Below are positions 59,635 through 64,000 of a stretch of DNA of 64,000 bases, piece by piece. Each line of letters starts with the position of its first letter. Position 1 is the first letter of the stretch. Location of the stretch: assembly GCF_029211225.1 (NCBI RefSeq), contig NZ_JARGEM010000001.1:434001-498000 (forward strand), read 5' to 3'. A program made the position numbers and the translations under genes. The notes beneath the pieces were generated by a model. That model searched no databases. It saw only the letters and a program-made list of their open reading frames with translations, and was not told where the DNA came from. The stretch comes from Antiquaquibacter metalliresistens (GTDB lineage Bacteria > Actinomycetota > Actinomycetes > Actinomycetales > Microbacteriaceae).

Positions 59635-59970
59635 ATGGCCCGTCTGTTCGTGATCGTCCCCTTCCTGGTGGTCGCGCTCGACGTGTTCGCGATCGTCGAT
59701 CTGGCGCTCATCGACCCGCGTCGGGTGCGCACGCTCAACAAGTTCGTCTGGGTGCTCATCATCCTGCTGCTGCCCGTCGTGGGCGCTCTGCTGTGGTTCC
59801 TCGTCGGCCGTGAGCGGCGCGACGCCGGAGGCTCCCGCCGCACGGTCGCCCCCGACGACGACCCCGCGTTCCTGCGCAACCTGAGCACGCAGGGTGACCA
59901 GGAGGAGCGCATCCGCCGCCTCGAGCAGGAGCTTGCCGAGCTCGACGATGACCCGCCGACCAGCAACTGA
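59635..59970 (+). CDS. PLDc_N-domain membrane protein
   Basis: 111 aa. Two membrane segments; [20 protein letters not shown], then [20 protein letters not shown] match the phospholipase D N-terminal (PLDc_N) domain, without a catalytic HKD. C-terminal coiled coil ([14 protein letters not shown]). ATG is 6 nt after TAGAAT (59623-59628). Overlaps menD by 23 bp. Confidence 0.87.
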   Translation: MARLFVIVPFLVVALDVFAIVDLALIDPRRVRTLNKFVWVLIILLLPVVGALLWFLVGRERRDAGGSRRTVAPDDDPAFLRNLSTQGDQEERIRRLEQELAELDDDPPTSN

Positions 59971-61597
59971 GTCGCCGGCGACCGACTTCGCCGTCGCTCT
60001 GCTCGACGAGTTCGTGCGCCTCGGAGTGCGCGACATCGTGCTCGGCCCCGGGTCGCGTTCGCAGGCCCTCGCCCTCGCCGCCGCCGAGTTCGAACGACTC
60101 GGTCTGGTGCGGTTGCGCGTGCGCGTCGATGAGCGCGTCGGCGGGTTCCTCGCGCTCGGACTGGCGGTCGAGACCGGTCGCCCCGTGATCGTCATCACGA
60201 CCTCGGGCACCGCGGTCGCCAACCTGCACCCGGCCGTGCTCGAGGCGTATCACTCCGGTGTGCCCCTCATCGTCGTCACCGCCGACCGGCCGGAGTCGCT
60301 GCGCGGGGTCGGTTCCAACCAGACCACCAACCAGCCGGGCATCTTCGGCTCCGCCGTGCGGCACAGCTGGGATGTCGGTGCCCCCACCGGCGCGCCCGGC
60401 GAGACGGATGCCGCGACCGCCCTGGCCCGGGATGCTCTGGCCGCGGCATCCGGCCCCGTGCACCTCAACCTCGCCTTTGCGGAGCCCCTCTCCGCGCCGC
60501 TGAGCCTGGATGCGCCCACGTCGGCCCCCGGTGAGGCACCGATCCCGGCGACGACGGACGCGCGCTCGCTGACCATCGCGCCCGCACCAGGCACGATCGT
60601 GGTCGCGGGCACGGGGGCGGGTGAGCGCGCCGAATCCCTCGCCCGCGAGCTCGGCGCACCGCTGATCGCCGAGGTCGCCAGCGGCGCCCACTTCGGCCCC
60701 AACCTGGTCGTCGCCTACCGTGCGCTGCTCGCCATCCCCGAGTTCTCGGATGCGGTCGACCGCGTCATCGTGCTCGGTCACCCGACCCTGTCCCGCGAGG
60801 TTCCCGCGCTCATCCAGCGCGACGGCGTCGAGACCATCGTGGTGCGCGGACGCGACGCCGAGGACTACAACCCGGGGCACGCCGTCGCCGAGTTCGTGGA
60901 TGCCCTGGTGGTCGAGGGCGACCCCGCGCCGCGTTCCTGGGCGGGACCGTGGATCGCGGCATCCCGCGAGCTCATCGCCTCGCCCGAGCACGGCCCGGAT
61001 GTGGCCGCGGAGCTCGGCGCCCACGTGCGCTCCGAGCTCGCCGCGGTGCGCCAGCCCGTCACGCGGCGCTCCCTCGTCGAGGCGGTGTGGCGGGCGACCT
61101 GGCCGCACGATCGGCTCGTGGTCGGGGCATCCCGACTGATCCGGGAGATGGACAAGGTCGTCACCGGCAAGAAGATCCCGGTGCACGCCAACCGGGGGCT
61201 CGCCGGCATCGACGGCACCATCTCCACCGCGCTCGGCATCGCCCTCGCGAGCCAGGACGGCGAAGCGAAGGGCACCACGCGCGTGCTGCTCGGGGATCTC
61301 GCGCTGTTGCACGACGCCGGCGCGCTGCTGTTCGGGGCGGGAGAGGTCAGGCCGCGCATCCAGGTGATCGTCGGTAACGACGGGGGAGGCACGATCTTCG
61401 ACGGGCTCGAGGTCGCGCGCTCGGCGGGTCCCGCGTTCGACCGGGTGCTGCTGACGCGGCAGGAGTTCGACCTTCAGGCGCTCGCCGCGGCCTACGGGTG
61501 GCAGTACGTGCGGGTCGAGAACCGGGGGGCGCTCGACCAGGCGCTCACGGCATCCCTCGTCCCCACGATCGTGGAAGTGCCGCTGCCCCGCGAGTAG
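59948..61597 (+). CDS. menD: SEPHCHC synthase
   Basis: 549 aa from ATG 59948. TPP enzyme: [16 protein letters not shown] and [13 protein letters not shown] at the N-terminus, [17 protein letters not shown], and the C-terminal TPP motif around [15 protein letters not shown]. Adds succinyl-semialdehyde (from 2-oxoglutarate) to isochorismate. Its TAG stop forms the TAGCGT -10 of the next gene. Confidence 0.94.
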   Translation: MTRRPATESPATDFAVALLDEFVRLGVRDIVLGPGSRSQALALAAAEFERLGLVRLRVRVDERVGGFLALGLAVETGRPVIVITTSGTAVANLHPAVLEAYHSGVPLIVVTADRPESLRGVGSNQTTNQPGIFGSAVRHSWDVGAPTGAPGETDAATALARDALAAASGPVHLNLAFAEPLSAPLSLDAPTSAPGEAPIPATTDARSLTIAPAPGTIVVAGTGAGERAESLARELGAPLIAEVASGAHFGPNLVVAYRALLAIPEFSDAVDRVIVLGHPTLSREVPALIQRDGVETIVVRGRDAEDYNPGHAVAEFVDALVVEGDPAPRSWAGPWIAASRELIASPEHGPDVAAELGAHVRSELAAVRQPVTRRSLVEAVWRATWPHDRLVVGASRLIREMDKVVTGKKIPVHANRGLAGIDGTISTALGIALASQDGEAKGTTRVLLGDLALLHDAGALLFGAGEVRPRIQVIVGNDGGGTIFDGLEVARSAGPAFDRVLLTRQEFDLQALAAAYGWQYVRVENRGALDQALTASLVPTIVEVPLPRE

Positions 61598-61606
61598 CGT
61601 GAACGC

Positions 61607-62431
61607 ATGAGCGAACTCGCGCCGGTCGGCGAAGGCTTCGTGCTCGCCGACGTCGACCCGTCATCCACGCCCGGGTTCACCGGTGACAAGGACGCCGCGG
61701 GGGCCGAACTGCAGGCCACGGCGCTGACCCTCGGTGCACTGCAGGAGCGCCTCTACGCGGAGAGCAAGTTCGGCGGGCAGCGCCGCGTGCTGCTCGTGCT
61801 GCAGGCGATGGATACCGCGGGCAAGGGCGGCATCATCCGGCACGTGGTCGGCGGCGTCGACCCGCAGGGCGTGCACATCCACGCCTTCAAGGCGCCGACC
61901 GACGAGGAGAAGGCGCACGACTTCCTCTGGCGGGTGCGCCGCGAGCTGCCCGAACCGGGCATCATCGGCGTCTTCGACCGCTCCCACTACGAGGACGTGC
62001 TCATCCACCGCGTGCGCGGCTTCTCGGCGCCCGAGGTGATCGAGCAGCGCTACGGCCTGATCCGCGAGTTCGAGCGGGAGATCGTGGATGACGCCACCAC
62101 CCTCATCAAGGTGATGCTGCACATCTCGCCCGAGGAGCAGAAGGCGCGTCTCGCCGAGCGCCTCGAGCGCGCCGACAAGCACTGGAAGTTCAACCCCGGC
62201 GACATCGACGAGCGCGAGCGGTGGCACGACTACATGGCGGCGTACCAGATCGCCCTCGAGCGCACGTCGACCCCGGATGCCCCGTGGTACGTCATTCCCG
62301 CCGACAGCAAGTGGTACGCCCGTTGGGCCGTGCAGAGGCTGCTGCTCGACGCCCTGCGGCGTCTCGACCCGCAGTGGCCGGAGGCGGACTACGACGTCGC
62401 GGAGCAGCAGCGGCGGCTCGCCGCGAGTTGA
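61607..62431 (+). CDS. PPK2-family polyphosphate kinase
   Basis: 274 aa, single PPK2 domain. Walker A-like QAMDTAGKGGIIRHV, Walker B GVFDRSHYEDVL and the lid segment RADKHWKFNPGDIDERE. Phosphorylates nucleoside mono- or diphosphates from polyphosphate; class unclear. ATG is 6 nt after TAGCGT (61595-61600). Confidence 0.92.
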   Translation: MSELAPVGEGFVLADVDPSSTPGFTGDKDAAGAELQATALTLGALQERLYAESKFGGQRRVLLVLQAMDTAGKGGIIRHVVGGVDPQGVHIHAFKAPTDEEKAHDFLWRVRRELPEPGIIGVFDRSHYEDVLIHRVRGFSAPEVIEQRYGLIREFEREIVDDATTLIKVMLHISPEEQKARLAERLERADKHWKFNPGDIDERERWHDYMAAYQIALERTSTPDAPWYVIPADSKWYARWAVQRLLLDALRRLDPQWPEADYDVAEQQRRLAAS

Positions 62432-62479
62432 GGGTCGAGCATCCACTGATCGAGCGGAGCCGGGATCGTGGGGCCGCGC

Positions 62480-62542
62480 GGATGTCGATCCGGCTTCCCG
62501 CCCATGGATGCCCGCCGAACCCCGGAAGCCGGATCGACATCC
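62480..62542. repeat. Perfect 19-bp inverted repeat
   Basis: GGATGTCGATCCGGCTTCC at 62480-62498 and its exact complement at 62524-62542, 25 bp apart, 48 bp after the PPK2 stop. A terminator is possible, though the loop is long and no T-tract follows. Confidence 0.75.
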
Positions 62543-62568
62543 CCGCTCCCGTTGCCTAGGCTCGAGAC

Positions 62569-62955
62569 ATGAGGGGTGCTCTCGTTGTCGCCGTTGGGCT
62601 CATCGTGGCGGGGCTCGCGGGGTGCGGTGCGCAGCCCGATCCCGCGCCGACACAGCCGACGGAACCGACGCCGACCGCCTCGGCGACCGCCCGGCCCGAG
62701 CCGAGTCTCGGGGTGACCGACTCCGGGCCACGCAAGGGCGCGATGGGCGAAGTCACGACCGACGCCGACGGCGTGCCGCTGACCTACACGGTGGTCGAGG
62801 GAGACACGCCGGACGAGATCCGGATGCGGTTTGACATCTGGTGGGACCAGCTCGTCGGCCCGGACGGCGAGCGCCTGAACAGCCCGCTCATCTATCCCGG
62901 CGACGTGCTCACGTTCACCGGCTCGCGCGAGGCTCGGGAGACCGAACACCCCTGA
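62569..62955 (+). CDS. LysM-domain lipoprotein
   Basis: 128 aa. Signal peptide with lipobox GLAGC, Pro/Thr-rich linker, then a LysM-like domain (TYTVVEGDTPDEIRMRFDIW, ending YPGDVLTF), which would bind peptidoglycan outside the membrane. ATG 6 nt after TAGGCT (62557-62562). Confidence 0.85.
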   Translation: MRGALVVAVGLIVAGLAGCGAQPDPAPTQPTEPTPTASATARPEPSLGVTDSGPRKGAMGEVTTDADGVPLTYTVVEGDTPDEIRMRFDIWWDQLVGPDGERLNSPLIYPGDVLTFTGSREARETEHP

Positions 62956-62980
62956 ACGGTCCTCGGCGCCCGCCGGGCTC

Positions 62981-63041
62981 GTCGAGTGTGCAGTTTCTGC
63001 GGGTGCCAGCTCGCGCGACCCGCAGAAACTACACACTCGAC
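62981..63041. repeat. 24-bp inverted repeat between convergent genes
   Basis: Arms 62981-63004 and 63018-63041, 23 of 24 paired (one G-T type), 13-nt loop; core GTCGAGTGTG and CAGTTTCTGCGGG. It lies between the convergent LysM and menF genes, probably a bidirectional terminator or a dispersed repeat. Confidence 0.8.
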
Positions 63042-63085
63042 GGCGCGGGAGCGGCAGGGAGACGGGTGATCGAACCGGGTCGAGG

Positions 63086-64000
63086 TCAGCCGAACGCGTC
63101 GACGATCGGGCGGAACTTCAGCGCCGTCTCCTCGAGCTCGGTGTCGGGGTCGGAGCCCGCGACGATGCCCGCGCCCGCGTAGGCGTGCACGGTGCCGTCC
63201 TCGGTGACCTGGGCGCAGCGCAGCGCGATCGCCCACTCCCCGTCTCCGGCGGCGTCCACCCAGCCCACGGGGCCGGCGTAGCGGCCTCGGTCGAAGGGCT
63301 CGAGCTCGCGGATGAGGGCGGTCGCCGCATCCGTCGGCGCACCGGCGACCGCGGCGGTGGGGTGCAGGGCCGCGACGAGGTCGAGCGCGCTGGAGCCGTC
63401 GGCGAGCGCGCCGGTCACGTCGCTGGCCAGGTGCCAGAGGTTGGGCAGCTTCAGCGCGAACGCGGCGGCGCTCGCCGAGAGCGCCGAGGTGTGCGGGCGC
63501 AGCGCGTCGAGCACGCTCTGCAGCGCGAAGTCGTGCTCGCCGAGGTCTTTGGCGGAGTGCACGAGGGCCTCGGCCGCAGCGGCGTCGGCATCGGCGTCCT
63601 CGCCGCGGGCGGAGCTGCCGGCGAGCACCCGCGCGTCGACGATGCCGCCCTCGGAGCGCACGAGCGTCTCCGGGCTTGAGCCGATGAGCCCCTCGACCGC
63701 GTAGGTGAAGGTCTGGCGGTAGCTTCGCGAGAGGTGGGTGATCGCGCGACGCAGGTCGGCATCCGGCGCGATGTGGCCGATGAGGTCGCGAGCGAGCACG
63801 ACCTTGCTCACGGTGCCGTCGGCAATGCGCTCGAGGGCGGTGCGCACCGCCGCGGTGAACACGCTGCGGGTCATCTGCCCGTGCAGCATGCGGGCACGGT
63901 ACTCGGGTCCGGATGCCGCGACCCTGAGCTCGTCGTCGGCGCCGTCCACCCGCGTGACGAAGCACGTGCCATCGCGCCGGCCGACGATCACGCGGGGCAC
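63086..64000 (-). CDS. menF: Isochorismate synthase, C-terminal part (partial)
   Basis: 305 codons to the window edge; the N-terminal part lies outside. Chorismate-utilising fold: VSKVVLARDLIG, FTYAVEGLIGSSPETLV, LAGSSARGED, LHPTAAVAGAPTDAA and GRYAGPVGWVDAAGDGEWAI are all isochorismate synthase signatures. First step of menaquinone synthesis. The GTG at the window edge is not taken as the true start. Confidence 0.92.
   Translation of the reverse strand: MPRVIVGRRDGTCFVTRVDGADDELRVAASGPEYRARMLHGQMTRSVFTAAVRTALERIADGTVSKVVLARDLIGHIAPDADLRRAITHLSRSYRQTFTYAVEGLIGSSPETLVRSEGGIVDARVLAGSSARGEDADADAAAAEALVHSAKDLGEHDFALQSVLDALRPHTSALSASAAAFALKLPNLWHLASDVTGALADGSSALDLVAALHPTAAVAGAPTDAATALIRELEPFDRGRYAGPVGWVDAAGDGEWAIALRCAQVTEDGTVHAYAGAGIVAGSDPDTELEETALKFRPIVDAFG

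Overview
The window is high-GC, gene-dense bacterial DNA with short intergenic gaps, GTG starts and many TANNNT -10 boxes 6-7 nt before the start codon. Gene content (menaquinone genes, system II cytochrome c maturation, BldC-like protein, bS22, actinobacterial Cys-rich leader-type uORF, archaeal-type AspRS, LAFTG sorting signal, DUF4229) points to an actinobacterium, most likely Micrococcales/Microbacteriaceae. This is inferred from family content only; no database search was possible.

Layout. (1) 1-7.5 kb: two glycosyltransferases flank an orphan E1-alpha dehydrogenase subunit; a small minus-strand pair (51-aa ORF plus TatA-like protein) diverges from three consecutive FAD oxidoreductases followed by a TetR regulator. 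(2) 7.6-12.8 kb: accessory segment with iteron-like repeats, a MobF relaxase-helicase, a Phd/VapC-type toxin-antitoxin pair with its palindromic operator, and an orphan gene, ending at tRNA-Ser(GCU). (3) 13-17.5 kb: RidA, a MalY/PatB-like PLP enzyme and a YheO/DauR-like regulator, divergent from an APC permease and an AhpD-like protein. (4) 17.5-27.8 kb: a TetR relic with surviving operator, a serine hydrolase, a large LuxR regulator divergent from a 1005-aa LAFTG-anchored surface protein, an enoyl-CoA hydratase, an exported protein and an alditol oxidase. (5) 27.9-29.8 kb: a 23-codon ORF with its own promoter and RBS, tRNA-Arg(ACG) with a 23-bp att-like duplication, and an AraC-GyrI regulator.

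(6) 29.8-46.9 kb: core genes: K+ channel (ktrB, with ktrA 10 kb away), psuG-psuK, photolyase with a MarR regulator, a winged-helix regulator behind a Cys-rich leader uORF, upp, tadA, a CDF exporter, proC, ArsR, BldC-like protein, bS22, a HAD phosphatase, a glutaredoxin and AspRS. (7) 46.9-49.2 kb: an HxlR regulator divergent from a 743-aa fusion of a luciferase-like monooxygenase with a BBE-type FAD oxidase. (8) 49.2-64 kb: a respiratory island. ResA-like, CcdA, ResB and CcsB mature c-type cytochromes; MenF, MenD, MenC, MenE, MenB and MenA convert chorismate to demethylmenaquinone. MenG and the DHNA-CoA thioesterase are not in the window.

The most notable non-gene signals are: two homologous 17-bp-arm palindromes 20 kb apart whose stems differ by two compensated base pairs, each next to 14-bp tandem repeats and in the same position relative to an upstream stop codon; a window-wide leaderless start architecture in which three upstream TAG stop codons form part of the next gene's -10 box; the Cys-rich leader uORF; and small ORFs with convincing translation signals.
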